Assembly: GCA_018873245.2 (NCBI GenBank)
Contig: JAEMBT020000007.1
Span: forward strand, 11,925,129 to 11,989,128
DNA length: 64,000 bases
DNA from: Archegozetes longisetosus
Taxonomy: Eukaryota; Arthropoda; Arachnida; Sarcoptiformes; Trhypochthoniidae
Direction: 5' to 3'
Under the pieces are notes generated by a model. The model made no database searches, was not told the origin of the DNA, and saw nothing but the letters and a program-made list of their open reading frames with translations. Positions within the stretch are counted from its first letter, which is position 1, and each line of letters opens with the position of its first letter. The position numbers and the translations under genes are program-made. This document shows positions 20,124 to 33,684 of this stretch, piece by piece.

Positions 20124-22151
20124 CTATTGAACTAAATCGATTACCTTAGAAGCTTTAGTTAAATTAGTTCCGAATTTTTTATTCCAATCTTCGTATTGTT
20201 TTAATTCATCGCTACTGACACTCGGCTTAACGACATTCAAATTGATGAGAAAATCGTCGTAAGTAATACCCCTTATCTCAGTCTTTTGGATATCATTTAT
20301 TTGGTCCAAAATAGCGGAATCCCGAAATGATTCCATTGCAGACTCACGACATAAGTCTCTCATATCTGCTCCTGAGTAGCCTTCAGTCTTGTGCGCTAAA
20401 TCATCGATTTGTTCATCAGTCAAGTTATGATTTTCACAGCCAATACAATTGGTAATAATCTGTTTTCTGGCCTCTCTGTCGGGCAATGGAATGTAAAGTT
20501 TAGCCGAGAGTCGTCTTCGAGCCGCGTCATCCAGTTCTTGTGGTCTATTGGTAGCACCAATTATTAGAAGCCTTTCATTGCTATTAGTAGTCACGCCTTC
20601 GAATTGAGCCAAAAATTCTGTTTTCATTCGGCGCGATGATTCGTGTTCTGTATCACAACGGGTTTTGAGCAATGAATCGATTTCATCAATAAATATGACG
20701 GCCGGTTGTTTAGTGCGCGCCACCGCAAACATAGCTCTGATCATCTTTTCTCCATCTCCAATCCATTTCGAAGTAAACGAAGATACAGTAAACGAAAAGA
20801 ATGTTGATTTCGTTTGAGAGGCAATACATCTACCAATCAATGTCTTTCCAGTTCCAGGTGGGCCAAATAATAGTATTCCTGTTTATCATTAATTTAATAG
20901 TACTTAATTAGAAGATAAACTCATGAAAATACAACTATTCAATCAATAGAATTGTGAATCAGTAATCATTATATAGACCTTTAGGCGGAACTCGAATTCG
21001 AGTAAAGAGATCTGGCCTCAAAAGTGGTAATATCGCGATTTCACGTATTTTCGATTTAGCAAATTCTAATCCCGCGATTTTGGACCATTCTATTGGCTCC
21101 AAATTACTTATTATCTCACTTTGAATCGCTTCAATCATAAGCGGGTCAATATTTTTAAGTCTTTCATCATTAAGCAATTCATTATCAGATTTTGCACTTT
21201 CAAGCTTTGTCTCATTTTCTGATTTCAATGGATTTCTGAATGGCTGTTGTCTGACTTCATTCAATACTTTCTTTGCTTTATTTAAATCCATTTTCTTGTT
21301 CTTGACGTCGTCCACAAGTTTCCTTTCGAGTCCCGTCACGAATGTTCGTTTGCTTCCAAATTCAATTTGACTGCTCGTATTATCACTAGTTCTTTGTGTT
21401 TGAGTATTTCTGTTACTTGGAGAATTGTTTCCATTATTTCTCTTGAAAATTCCTGGAACTCGTGTTGGAGACGAGTTTTCAGTAGTTTTGGTCTTTGACT
21501 CCGCCTGGGGACAGCTCTTGAATTGAGGTGATTTGAAAGTGGGTTTTGAAGCTATAAATGCATAAACTAATTTGTTAAAAATCAGATATCTTTTTTAAAG
21601 CAATAGTTTCATAAATAATTACCGCAATTATTGTTTGATTTGCTAAAAGTTCCGACTCTATCGAACAAATTATTTTTGTGCGCTTTATCGTCATTTACAA
21701 TACAAACATCACTCATTGTTGAATCACTTGAATCGCATTTGTTGTCGTTTTGATTAGGTTCTTTCTTCAAAGCAATAACTTTTTCCTTATTTTTAATTTG
21801 ATTGATAGTTCTTTTATTAATATTAAATCTTTTGAAAATTTGTTGTTCACTTAATGAAAACAAATGCGAATTCCATTCATTTATTTTCTCATCTCTTGAC
21901 GACATATTAGCGAAATGAGTGGCTGGACCTAAATATGTGTTTTTGCCATCTTTTCGATCGATTTCTTTTGACAATTCATTCATTAAATCAAGTCTTAATT
22001 TATTGAAAACTTCACTATTGAAAGTGTTTTGCAACGAATTCAATTGAAACAATTTGCTTCGGATGGCGTCTGACTTTGACAACATTTTATTGGCGTCGCA
22101 ATCAACCAAATAATCGAAGTGATGATCGCTTGTGTTTTCACTTACATTCAT
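20124..22151 (-). CDS. FIGNL1: Fidgetin-like protein 1 (FIGNL1), AAA ATPase
   Basis: Three exons on the minus strand, 22151-21623, 21551-20979 and 20878-20124, join in frame to 618 aa (human about 674). Residues 1-176 are a poorly conserved N-terminal region. The AAA domain has Walker A GPPGTGKT (373-380), Walker B VIFIDEID (428-435), sensor-1 Asn in GATNRPQE (N478) and the arginine-finger run DAARRRL (R488-490). A C-terminal Vps4-type helix ends in YEDWNKKFGTN. ERLKNIDPLMIEAI and IEWSKIAGLEFAKSKIREI before the ATPase are diagnostic of FIGNL1 rather than spastin or katanin. In the family this meiotic clade AAA protein dismantles RAD51/DMC1 filaments. The segment matching the vertebrate RAD51-binding FxxA motif reads F-V-T-G (247-250), with Gly where Ala is usual. 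The start is the first ATG of exon 1, 319 bp from the divergent WDR59 start. Confidence 0.95.
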
Positions 22152-22469
22152 TATTTCTTATTTGATTAATTAATTATTTTTAATTAGAAGTGAAAATAGA
22201 ATTGGCGAAGAAAGGCGCTTTAAAACCAAATTCATGTGATTAAGGAAACTATTTGAAAAGTTGATTCAAAACTATTTGAGAGTGAACATAACGTACTTAT
22301 GAACAAAAAAGCACTAAAACCTACAATACGTTTAGATTAACAGCTGATCACAAATAAGGCGTTTCGAGCGCATGCGTGACGTAATCGGCGAAAACCAAAA
22401 ATATTTTTAATCTGTTTTGAGATCTACTGATGTAAGCAAGATTGATATAATTGATGATTAATAGACGCA
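22152..22469. promoter_or_regulatory. Bidirectional promoter region between FIGNL1 and WDR59
   Basis: Only 318 bp separate the two divergently transcribed start codons, so both genes probably share this promoter. The centre (about 22340-22395) is clearly richer in G and C and CpG than its surroundings and holds GCGCATGCGT at 22368 followed directly by TGACGTAA at 22377. Both gene products are housekeeping proteins, which fits a TATA-less shared promoter. Confidence 0.7.
22368..22384. promoter_or_regulatory. NRF1-like motif abutting a CRE-like motif
   Basis: GCGCATGCGT (22368-22377) differs by one end base from the palindromic NRF1/erect-wing consensus GCGCATGCGC. It shares a T with TGACGTAA (22377-22384), a CREB/ATF-like octamer. 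NRF1 sites are common in bidirectional housekeeping promoters of animals. The motifs are seen directly; binding is inferred. Confidence 0.55.
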
Positions 22470-25400
22470 ATGATGGCCTCCCGTTGGTCGACAGCACAAT
22501 TGATAGCCGAACACAAAGACCTTCAGGCTGTATGTCTGGCCATTAGTATTGACGGTCGATGCGCCCTGTCTTCGCGTCGATCCATTTCTTTGATTAGTTG
22601 TGATAAACCAGATGTTGTCGAGTATCGAATCAAAAGAGAGACCAAATGGGACTCAACTGCAACAGAATTCAATCAATTGGATAGCAATCTATTGGCCATA
22701 ACTGATGCACAAATGGTCCAAATATATAAAATGGACGCAACGCTCAAATCAGGTAATCATTCAATTGCTTTTAAAATTCATTTAGGAGTAGATTATAATT
22801 ATAATTATTCATAAGATTCTTTCCTACTTATAATTCAATTTTTGATTCTTATTAAATTTAAGAGAAGGTTTTTCCAGTAAATTTTTGTCAATTTTACCTT
22901 TTAAACTTTTAATACATAGCTCCAGACCAGAACTCGTTCACAATAAGTAATGTATCGAATGGCATGAAAGACTCCCAACTGGTGACACTTCGCGGACACA
23001 CGCGTACGATAACAGATTTGAACTGGTCTTACAATGACGTGAACGCATTGGCAACCGCTTCGTATGACAATAATATGCATATTTGGGATATTCGCGACTT
23101 TCGAAAGCCAGTCGTCTCAATGAGTTCGGTTGCGGGCGCGACACAAGTCAAATGGTCAAAAGTGAATGAATATATATTAGCGACAAGTCACGAGGGAGAT
23201 GTCAGGGTTTGGGATAAAAGGGTATGCAATTGACACATTATATTGATTCTTAACTGATTTTATTAAAGATTCAAGTAATATTAGATTAATCTAAAGCTTT
23301 TGAATTAATTAAATGAAAATCTACTTCTTTGGCTTTCTATAAAGTTAGAAATATAAACAATTTGTGTGACAACATTCGTTTGATTGAACTTGTTTTCATA
23401 CAATTTCAGAAAAGTAATACACCGGTTCATTACATAACAGCACATTTGGCTAAAATAAACGGACTAGACTGGAATCCAAATGTTGGGTCGCAATTCGCTA
23501 CTTGTAGTCAAGATGGATCTGTCAGAGTATGCAATTTATTGAAGAAAAAATTCAAACAAATAATTCTTTTTTCTGCACATTATCGGCTAGTTTTGGGATT
23601 TAGTAACATCTAAAGGAAAACCTGATAACGTTTTGGTAACAGGTTTACCAGTTTGGAAGGCAAGGTTTACGGTCAGTATTGAGCAAAGGTTTGCTTTTCG
23701 ATCTAATTTCTATTATTAAATTTGAAACGTATATTAGCCATTCGGAAATGGTTTGATAACAGCACTCGTGCCTCAATTGCGTCGAACGGGAGAAAACAAT
23801 TCTTTATGGATGTGGGCAATGGACTGCTTTGAACAACCTCTGCATTCATTTGTCGGTCATTTAGATGTTGTTCTTGACTTCGGGTGGCATCACGGGAATG
23901 GCAGTGATTATGAACTGATCACTTGGTCTAAAGATAATAGTTTACGCATCTGGAAAGTTGATCCGCAAATTTTGACCCTACATAATGACAATATCATCAG
24001 TTCATTCGATTTTGCGAGCGATGACATCAATGACAACCAAAGTAATAGTTCGAGCCCAAATACTGACGAATCGAGTACGTCCATAGACCAGAAACCGTCC
24101 AGACCTTCGACTTTAGACTTGAGCTCAAACACTAGTAAAATGCATTCGGAAAGTGTAAAGACTGCCATTTCGTCACATGACTCAGATGTTAAAAAACCAC
24201 AAACTCCTGAAGCAATCAATGCGGTTGCGCCCAACTTGAACCAAGAGTTTTCCTTAATTAATGTCAATATACCAAACGTTAAAATTGAAGAAATGAATGC
24301 CAGCAAAAGAGTTTGTATAATAACTGCCACAACATCGATATCGTGCAGACTTAAGATGACTTTCCCGCCTGGATATCCCAATCATGTGGCGCCAAATTTT
24401 AGTTTTCTCAATGGATCAACAACGCCTTCAGAAGAAGTGAAAAGAGAACTGTTGAAAGTGTTACAATCAACAGCTTCTACACAGGTCAAGAGGAATCGAA
24501 CATGTCTAGAACCGTGTCTCAGGCAATTCATTGGTAAGAATATTAGCCATTAAGCTAGTATTAGGCTTCACTGTATTTTATGCTGAAGATAGGTTCGAGT
24601 TCTAAAATCATTTCTTGAGTTAACCGAAAATATTTTTAAGATCTTGACGGAACTTGAACTTAATGTCTTCCGATCACATGTCGAGCGCCTCAGATTTAAT
24701 TCGCGTAGGTCCTGTCCAGGTCGTAGGAATACTCTCAGTTGTTGATTGCAAGTGATTCTAGATCTATAGCTTAAAATATAGCGATGCTTAATTGAATGTT
24801 TTTTTAATCTGAGCCTCACGTTTGAGACTAAAGCATCAAAATTTACACATTAAGACATGTATACATATATGTTTTGGTTTCAGTTGATTATTCAACTCTT
24901 AGCTAATGGCAAAATAATATTAGAGATAAATCTTTGATAAGTCTTATCGCGAAAGGTTTTGATAATATATAAACGAAAATAATATAACATATCAATGGTT
25001 TACATACTATGCAAATGGTTTTTAGTGCAAACTCCATATCAAACTGTACTGAAGCTAAGCTAAAAGTTTGATAAAGACATGATAAAGTTGAATCAATTTC
25101 TAAACTTTTAATAATCTGAATAGTCATCAGAATTAAGAGTAATGCTCAATACTTATACTCTTAATCTTAAACGTAAAGCTCGAATTCAAAAAAATGTTCA
25201 ATTGTACTAACAAAAAATAGTAGCCGTTGGGGAGCACCGTTTCAGCTTAAATAATCTGTATTAATTGATTAATTGATAGCAACACTCGAACGCATGACCG
25301 GCGCAACACCAACAGCTCTGCCAACAACTCAACCAACTCATATAGATATTCTTCCAAGTCATCATTACGGCAGTTATTTAGACGCTTCGGTGCCCTTTCC

Positions 25401-27379
25401 TCGAACATCAGGCGCGCGATTCTGTTCATCAGAGCTATTAGTCTGTTTCGGACGCCCGCCACATTTGGAGCAAATGAATGCTCCGACAGAATTCACACCA
25501 CGATCTTTAAGTGCATTATCTGCTTATCTGTCGACACATTATCGAACATCTCCGACCAATTCGAACAATGATGTGATTCCTTCGATTTCTTCGTTCTATT
25601 TTGATTCATCCAAACGCAAACGATACAAAGCCAGACGACGTAATCAGCTCGACAAAAGTAGTTCCTCACCTAAACATCGGTCGACAACGTGTGGACCAGT
25701 TTTTGTTTTCACAGTTTCGGGTTTGTTACCTATTTCTCGAACACTAGCAGAAAACTACGTGTTGAACAGCGGAGATATAGTGAGTATGTGTGAAACCAAT
25801 GCCAAAGTGGCCAGCGCACTCGGTAGACGGGACTTATGTCAGACTTGGAATTTAGTTAAATTATCAGCAGAAATATATATGAAAAATTTAAATAATCCTA
25901 ACCTTATGGAGACTCCATGGCCTTTGCATCCGTTCGGCAAAAAGATGATTCAGTCCTTGTAAGTCTTGATTCAATTTGTGATTCGAAAATTTTTCTCAAT
26001 GATTGCTATTTTTGGTTTAATCGACAGAATCGATCACTCAGTCCTAAAGTGTAATGATATACAAACAGCAGCAATGCTCGCCTGTGCTTTCCATGTACCT
26101 GATAGCAAAACAAAGCTTCTACAAAAACCGTCACAACCCGGAAGTGGAAACAATTCGGTTTGTAATAGTTCTGACATTTTTGTCACAATAAGGATAGTTG
26201 TTTTATTAAGTTTGACAATTATGAATAAGTAATGAAAGTTAAATCGTTTTCACTCCAATTGACTATCACTTTCTGCAGCTTTACATCTCTTTAAGGTTAT
26301 TAAAGGTATGGAAAATTTATATCGGTTTAGAAAGTTTCATTTTTTCACTTTAGTTTTGGTTTAGTTTCAACCCATACCTCATTATTAATTCCTATGTTTC
26401 GATTTTTATTAGTAATATGATTTCGCTGAATTGAGTGAGTAAAATGTGTTTTGGTTTACTTTCATGTTTAAAGCCTGGAAACTCTCCTTATCATACTGTG
26501 GGAACAGCGATGGCCACCACTCCTGAAACTTGGGGCGAATGGAATCTCAGTTAGTTTATTAAACTCTAGAAACTTATTTGTATATATTCAAATTGTTTGA
26601 TGAATCGATTTTTTGATAGTCTCTGCTGTGGAAAGTTTGAAGCGAACGCGATCTAATAGTTGGTCAGACTTCGCAGAGAACGAAGCTCTTATTACTGGAC
26701 TAAATCACGCCAGAAGCGAAAGTTTCTGTGAACGCGAACAATTAGAATTAGAGACGCACGAAAATAATATGAAGTATGTATTCTTATAAGCTAATTAAAA
26801 CTTTTTTAGCTATGCTTTGCAATCAGATATTTTACTCATTTTCAGTCATTAGTTTTAGTTTTGAGACATATGCTAGATCTATTCATTTAAGATTAGAATA
26901 GTTTTGAAACCAGAGATCGTGTTACACTAAGTTATCATCATTTGAATTGCTTTGATATAAATAGGATGTTAGACCTAAAACTTCAATATCAATACGACTG
27001 TTATAAACAAATATACGCCGATATCCTCTATTACTGGCAACTAATGGAAAAAAGAGCATTAGTTCTTAAATGTTTAACACCTTCGAGTGTGAATCAGCCA
27101 CAATTGTTTCATGTGGGAGTGGATTTTGTGACTGAATGTTGTAATACTAACTGTGAAAAGCCGTACAACACATGTCGAGCGCCAAACTGTATGTATTGTA
27201 AAAAGCCAACACTTGAATGTGCCATTTGTCGATTACCAGTTCGCGGAGCTGTCAATCACTGTGTGGTTTGCGGTCACGGCGGACACACTGTACATATGTA
27301 TAACTGGTTCTCGCAATCAGATCAATGTCCAACTGGTTGCGGTTGTCTTTGTCTCCAAGAAGAGAATGCTTTCGCCTAA
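22470..27379 (+). CDS. WDR59: GATOR2 complex protein WDR59
   Basis: Ten exons: 22470-22752, 22920-23221, 23410-23526, 23591-23671, 23738-24533, 25280-25958, 26028-26157, 26474-26549, 26620-26773, 26965-27379. They join in frame to 1,010 aa (human 974). In order: an N-terminal WD40 propeller (about 1-350; LRGHTRTITDLNW, NMHIWDIRDFRKP, AHLAKINGLDW, FVGHLDVVLDF, LRIWKVD); a Ser/Asp-rich linker; an RWD domain (about 428-527; LNQEFSLINVNIPNV, CRLKMTFPPGYPN, CLEPCLRQF); a central region with SVPFPRTSGARFCSSELLVCFGRP and PTEFTPRSLSALSAY; and a C-terminal Cys/His zinc module (about 931-1007; CAICRLPVRGAVNHCVVCGHGGH, CPTGCGCLC). WDR59 with MIOS, WDR24, SEH1L and SEC13 forms GATOR2 on lysosomes, which counters GATOR1 to allow mTORC1 activation by amino acids. 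Two ATGs stand in tandem at 22470 and 22473. The exon at 23591, placed by its Phe-Trp-Asp start, and the small exon at 26474 are the least certain. Confidence 0.95.
24534..25279 (+). other. Largest intron of WDR59 (746 bp)
   Basis: Donor GTAAGA and acceptor ATAG fit the coding phase on both sides. The segment 24660-24740 is GC-richer than usual for an intron here and carries a minus-strand open frame of 83 codons, which has no recognisable domain and is rejected as a gene. Confidence 0.75.
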
Positions 27380-27455
27380 GTTTACAATTCATGTTATCGA
27401 TTATTCAAAGTATTTATTTTTTAAAGTGTCTTTAGCTGTTGTTTAGATAAATTTA

Positions 27456-27461
27456 AATAAA
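27456..27461 (+). terminator. Poly(A) signal of WDR59
   Basis: Canonical AATAAA 77 bp after the WDR59 stop codon; position and strand fit. Confidence 0.6.
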
Positions 27462-28480
27462 TATGAGACATAAAAATGTTATTTTAAGCAAATATCTTAT
27501 ACTTTCAAGTCTTGTATTTTCTTCAGAAATTTTTTATATTAAAAATTGATATTTTCAATTGTGATCCACCCAAAATTGACCCTTTAAACATGAAATCGAC
27601 AGCCTTTGACTACATGGAGTGTAAAGACTAGAACCAATAGAATTAGAAATAGATTTAACTTGTTTATATGGCTGATAAGTTTCGAAACTTAAGTCTACAT
27701 GGATATGAATTTGGAATTTGTTCAGCTACATAACAATTTTGTGGAGCGATTCAGTGAACTTCTTCATTGTCAGTTTAATTTGAATACTGCCACGAAGTAA
27801 GAAAACAATAGCTAATTGTTGATGCAAATTAACATTGTTTTGTCTTCATATTATAATTTAAGTAGTTTTTGTTCTATAATCTCAATGTTCAAAGTGAAAC
27901 ACGTTTGTTTGCAAAACTGACTTCTTGTGTAAAGCTGAGTGCACTAATTATAGTTGTTTAGTGGAAGGTATACAAACACTCATTTAATTGAATTTTTTTT
28001 CCAAAGCGTGTGAATGAGAATAACTTAAAAGTATAAAAAAAACTTGTATCCTGTAAGCGAGTCAATCTTTTGAAGCTGCGGACCCTTCAAACTAATGAAA
28101 TGGCGTCACTCTAATTAAATATGAGGTTTGATTTATTCATTTTATAAACCCTTAGGGTTGGCGTGTTTAAGTTTGACAACATCTACTTGAAATTTTTTCA
28201 AAGTTTACACATTTTTTCCATAACTAATCATGTTTAGTGCATGAGTTAGCGAACTAGAAATTTAATAGTACTATTTTCGTTACAATTATAAATTATAACA
28301 ACATAATAAAACTGCCTCAGTCACTCAAATTCAGTATATAATCGAATATTGCAAATTATTTTAATCTCTAAAATTAAGATAAATTAATTGAGATTTGATG
28401 CAAATATTTTTACAAATCACAATACTTTCGTATTTACATATATGCAAATCGACAACAATTACCCTATCAAATTTAGTTTT

Positions 28481-28514
28481 TTATCCATAGTATGTTCATA
28501 AAGTCTATGGATAA
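28481..28514. repeat. Perfect inverted repeat, 10-bp arms, 14-nt loop
   Basis: TTATCCATAG at 28481-28490 and its exact reverse complement CTATGGATAA at 28505-28514. The arms are too short to argue for a microRNA; no neighbouring gene explains it. Confidence 0.8.
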
Positions 28515-31500
28515 GGCAGAAAGTTTTGTATTATTAATAGCTTTGGTTTTACTTGCAATCAAAAAAAAATTTGCCACATCCATAAACTTTGCGGACATTG
28601 AGTATTTCAGATAAGTCGTAACCGAATATGCATCTGTAATTTTTCTATACATTGTAACAAAAGTAAATAATTTGCTTTCTTCTTACATATCTATTTTGAA
28701 AATTTTAAACTCAGATATGATTTGAAATTAAACCCATAGATTTGGATCAAATAAGTTATTAGTATTTAATAGTTGACGTTTACTCACAGCACACTCTTTA
28801 TGACAAGTAATTTGCAGAACTTATTCAGCTTTTATAAATGTCAACTTTTAAGTGTTCGTGTTTTCCACATAAATCAATGTAAGAATAACTTTAAATACAT
28901 TTAATATTGGATAAATAGTATTTGATGAGATAAACTATGGTTTAATTATTAAAGATTTTGCCTCAATCTGGAGGTACATTCAAAACTGTAGGCAAACCAT
29001 CTGCAAGATTAGTGGCACTAATTTTATACAACTTGTTAATCCAAAGCGTGAAAGTACTTAACTTATATTATGATCAATACTGATTATCGCAACATGATCT
29101 AATTGTTTTTCAATTCATATGATTGTCTATAACTGCAATAATTAAATTGACTGAAAGATTGATTGCGCTGTCGCGCCAACACTAGTATTACTTTTCTGCG
29201 CTATCTCGCAAAGTTTGTTTTGACTTTTGCTAAAACACTAGGTATTTGCGTTTGACAAATTGCTTAACATCTTTTATCAATATTTGACTCAAATGAAAAC
29301 AGAATAACTTGATGGTTTTTCTTTTTTACTTCTAATGTTTTTGTGTGATTGTTTAGCGTACGCCAAATCATAGCTTTGGTTGAGATTTGCTCATCTAAAC
29401 AAACTTTGAAACAAACATTTACTTTTAAGTAAAGAAAGAATGAGCTTTTCTCGAAATCACTTTTAAACTGATTTAAGTGTAAATAGTTTTAGGATAGTTC
29501 ATAATTGATTTTTGTTTTCAAGTTAACTCACTTTTCTTACGCGACGCAAAACAGGACTTTCATTTGAGTTGACATCTGTTTCAACGTAATGTATAGACTT
29601 GACTGCAACCAAAGTTTTCCGATTTCGATACAACTTTTGCTTTCTTTTTCAATGCTTTTTCACCTTATATTCAATTACTATGATTTGGCTTAAGTTTGAT
29701 TAACGACAAAACCGATTCATTATAAATTTGATTGTCATTTTATATTCACTATTAATAGACCGTCTCATATTGAAGCGTTAAATGCGTTTACAAAACAAAC
29801 GACACTATTTTTGTCAAATGTTTAAATCAATAGTAATAAATAATTAATAACATTTACTCATTGCAGAAAATGATCAGTTTTCAAAATGATATGCGATGTC
29901 AAACTTTCATACTCAGCAATGAGTCAAAAGTTCAAAACTATTGGCATAAATATTGTGGCAAATAGTGTAACGTTTGTTAATATTTAGATCAATTTTGTCT
30001 GCAAAAAATTGTTTTATCTTCATTCATTTTATAAAAATTTAGTTTTAATTGTCACTTGAGTTAAAATGTGACGCAAGCTGAAATTTAAAAAGACAATCAG
30101 ATCTTTTTCGGTGTTTACCATAACTGTAATAGTTTACTATTGCTTTTGAATCATTTAATATTTAAGTGAATCGAAATAAACGTATGAAATGTCGAATACA
30201 TTTTTCCAAAAGTGACGAATTAGTGTATACGAAGAAGGAAACAACTAAAACGTTAGGATCGACACCAAATTAAAATAACACTCACAGTGAAATATTGATA
30301 AATAGAAAACTAAACTCTTGGCGACAAAGCTAACAAAAATAAGTGAACTTTGAGTAGTGCGTCCATTGCTTATTATGTATTATTTATAGATAACTTCGCG
30401 AACCGGCAGAATATGAGTCATAAGTGAGACACCTCTTACTACTGTGTCATATTCAGTAATAAAGGTTGGGATCGATCGCAAGCTTCAAGTTCGAGTCAAT
30501 ACCTTAACAATGCACCAAATCAATGGTAAAAACAAATTGATGAGAAAGAAGGTGGTAAAGACGTTTTTCAATGTAATCATTTGTTTTAGAAGTAGTGCTT
30601 TCGCAAGTTTACAACTGTTCGCTCATCAAAAAATGAGCTAAACAAACAGTTCATCAAAAGCTACGGGACGAGTATAAATTGAAACAAGTTTTTCGTATTA
30701 GCTCAAACCACAGCTATAATTTAGTAATGGTAATCATGATTGCGCAAGTAATTACTAAAAACAAATCATAAAATAAGTTTCAATTCAAATTTGATTCTCT
30801 ATCCAATTTTTCATGTATTAAACTCGAAATTTCACTTAAAATATTGATTTTTAATCCTTGCGAGCTACTACTTGTTCTGTCATTTTTTCTACTTTGAATT
30901 GCGCCCAAACTATTGATTAAAATGAATTGATCGGTATCAAAATTTGAGACCAACTCGAATGCATTTTCATGCTCTTAAATTGATTTTGTTCAATTGTTGA
31001 ATGCATAATTAAAATGAAAATTAAGAAATTGTAAAGAATTGCTGTGAACACGCAGCTATACTATGAAATATTGTTGTAGTTTTGCAAATGGGCTCTGAGT
31101 TGCTACGCACTGAGTTGTCTCAATAATTCAATAAAACTTGTAAAGAAGATTTAATCTAGTCAAGTAGATTTTCATAGCTATAGCAAAAGCAAGTTTGCAC
31201 TCGTTTACTGCAGACCGGCATTCATTTCATTGATACAATTGAGAACAAGATTAGCGAAAAAATAATCATAATATGTGAGGCAAATTTGAAAGTGCGTTAG
31301 CTCAGTGTTATAGTTTTGAAAAATCGAAGTACTCTCTAATGCTTTCTTACTCTTGTGCCGTATTCGTAATTAGAGTATTTATAATTAGAGCACATTTTCA
31401 TTAGAATGTATTTGTTGCACAACAAGCAATAGCAGAAAAAGACATGGTATAACTGTTTACAAGAGAGCACTACATCAGTGTTGGTTACTTTCACAACAAT

Positions 31501-33684
31501 ATACTGATATATGGAAGTGAGGATGCGATGCGCGCTAGTTTTACTCTCAATAGAAAAAGTAATGGCATTAAGTTTGCTAACAATAAATCAATGAGTGAGT
31601 GACAGGTAATTTGTATAAAAGTGCACACAATACACAATACACGCGCTTAACTCAAAAGGGATTAAACCTAAAACGAGTTTGCATTGATACAGCTTTCAGT
31701 ATTATTATAAATATAAAATGTAAGCAAAGCTTATGTAACAAAACTTGCAGTAATTAGAAAGATTGTATTAGGAATTGGCTTCTCAATATTTTTAAGTGCT
31801 TCAGCTCATTAAAATATTGCATATCTTTCGAGTTGATTCGGATTTCAACTATCCAAGTGTTGCTACATTTTCGGAGCCCTTCAAAAAGCTGATAATTTTT
31901 TGAAGTTATCAAATAATTGATGGCTCTTAACTAGATTAATTAATATTGACTGATTGGACGCCTTACTCAGTATTCCTCTGATATCGAGTACTGTTAGTAC
32001 TACCGACGACTATATAACTTGGTTTAACAATAAACTTTTTGTTTTATTTTAACTATTTTATGACTTGTTTAATTGTGATACTCGATCTCATGTTTTAACA
32101 ATAAAAGGCTTTATTCAGTAATACTTTCTGAGCAAACTCCGTAACGAAATAAGTGAATCCGCTTAATGTTTGCATACAAAGCATTCCGAATGAACTAAAG
32201 CTCGAATCGATTCTCAAAATAACTTATTCAAATGAAGAATAGCTTTAATTGTTATTTATATAACAAAATAATCTTTTTACCTTTTACACAAATCAGAGGG
32301 TTCGCGATTATTTTACCCTAAAGCTTTACCAAAGCTTATCTCAACAAAAAGTTGACGCATCTCACATGTGTTGCTCTGCGTTCTAGAAATGTTGCAAAAA
32401 ATATCTACAAAAAATACCGGAATTGAGGCATTCAAAAAATTCAACATCACAGGAAAATCTCACAATCTCTTGATTAAGTTTTTTATTCTTTTTTGAATTA
32501 TGTGATTGGATTACTCAGTAGAACGAAAGTGAGAATAATCCATGACTTGAAGATTATGTTGTGATGCATAAGAACTGAGTTTTGATTACTGAACCCATAA
32601 ATTAACTTTTTTTATATTAAATCTAATCGATAAGTTATTATGACTCTAGTGGTAGCATCCTATATCAGAGATAAGACTAACCGTGAAAAGATCTCAAGTT
32701 CAGCACAGAATCTAATTAATGGCGTTTTTCAAGTCCGTTTATTTTTATATATGAAAAGTCATAAAAAGAGTTATAAATTGATCAGTTTTGTGAACTGCAC
32801 TACAGGTTGATTACAAGATTTTAAGCCAGTAAAATATAGGTTTTGTAAGTTTCCTTGCTCCTGGAAGTAAAGTGAGAGAGCCATTAAATTATCATAAATT
32901 TATTTTCCTCGACTGATATCTACCAATAAATAAGTACCTTTCGTGTGGGTCTAGATCTAAATAATAAATTACTTTGAATTTTTGTTTTCTTATTTCCACA
33001 GTTATAACTCAGTCATATTAGTACTAAATTGTTTACTAAGCTAATTTTTGACATTTAAAAAATTTCAGAGTACTTTTCAGATAAGAAGTTTATAAGTTTA
33101 TCGATATCAGAATCAACATAATTATAGAAGAAAAAAGTGTTGCCTAACTCTAAATCTGCGTTTTCATCAAAAGAAATTTATCACTTTCAAGAGGTAGATA
33201 AAAACAGAAATCTTTCATACGTTAATTGTAAAGTATTCTTGAAATTTTTGACAAAATTTTTCCTACTTTAGAAAATTAAGATATTTACATTAATAAAATA
33301 TTTGTTGAAGAATTTGATTACTGATAGCTCAAGCATTTTAAGTGAGTTATCAGAAATGCACTCAACAGATCCTACTCTCATAGGGAATCGTACTCTGCAA
33401 GGCATCTTCGAAATGAAGTTTTCAAATTTGTTGTAAAAATTAGATGCTTTTGCGATCCATTAAATACGACATGAACCATCACGACAATTAGTAATATTTT
33501 CGAGCCTATATTCACATTAATAACCATAAGACTTGATAAAAGAAACAGAATATGCTTGCTCTATGGCCTACTCATCTATTGAATGAAAAATGATCTCAAA
33601 ACTAATGGATGATCGAGTATTTGAAAAGCATTTCTGTAAATCTTTAATAGCTGTCAATTATTATTGCATTTATTATATTTACAG

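Noticed and set aside
23908-24381. Minus-strand 157-codon frame
   Set aside because: It is antisense to the large WDR59 exon that encodes the end of the propeller and the RWD domain; a shadow.
24590-24615. tRNA B-box-like GGTTCGAGTTC
   Set aside because: No matching A box, acceptor stem or cloverleaf could be built around it; it lies in a WDR59 intron.
24568-24819. Minus-strand 83-codon frame inside a WDR59 intron
   Set aside because: Arg/Leu/Ser-rich, no domain, no partner exons, and it lies wholly in an intron defined by matching phases on both sides.
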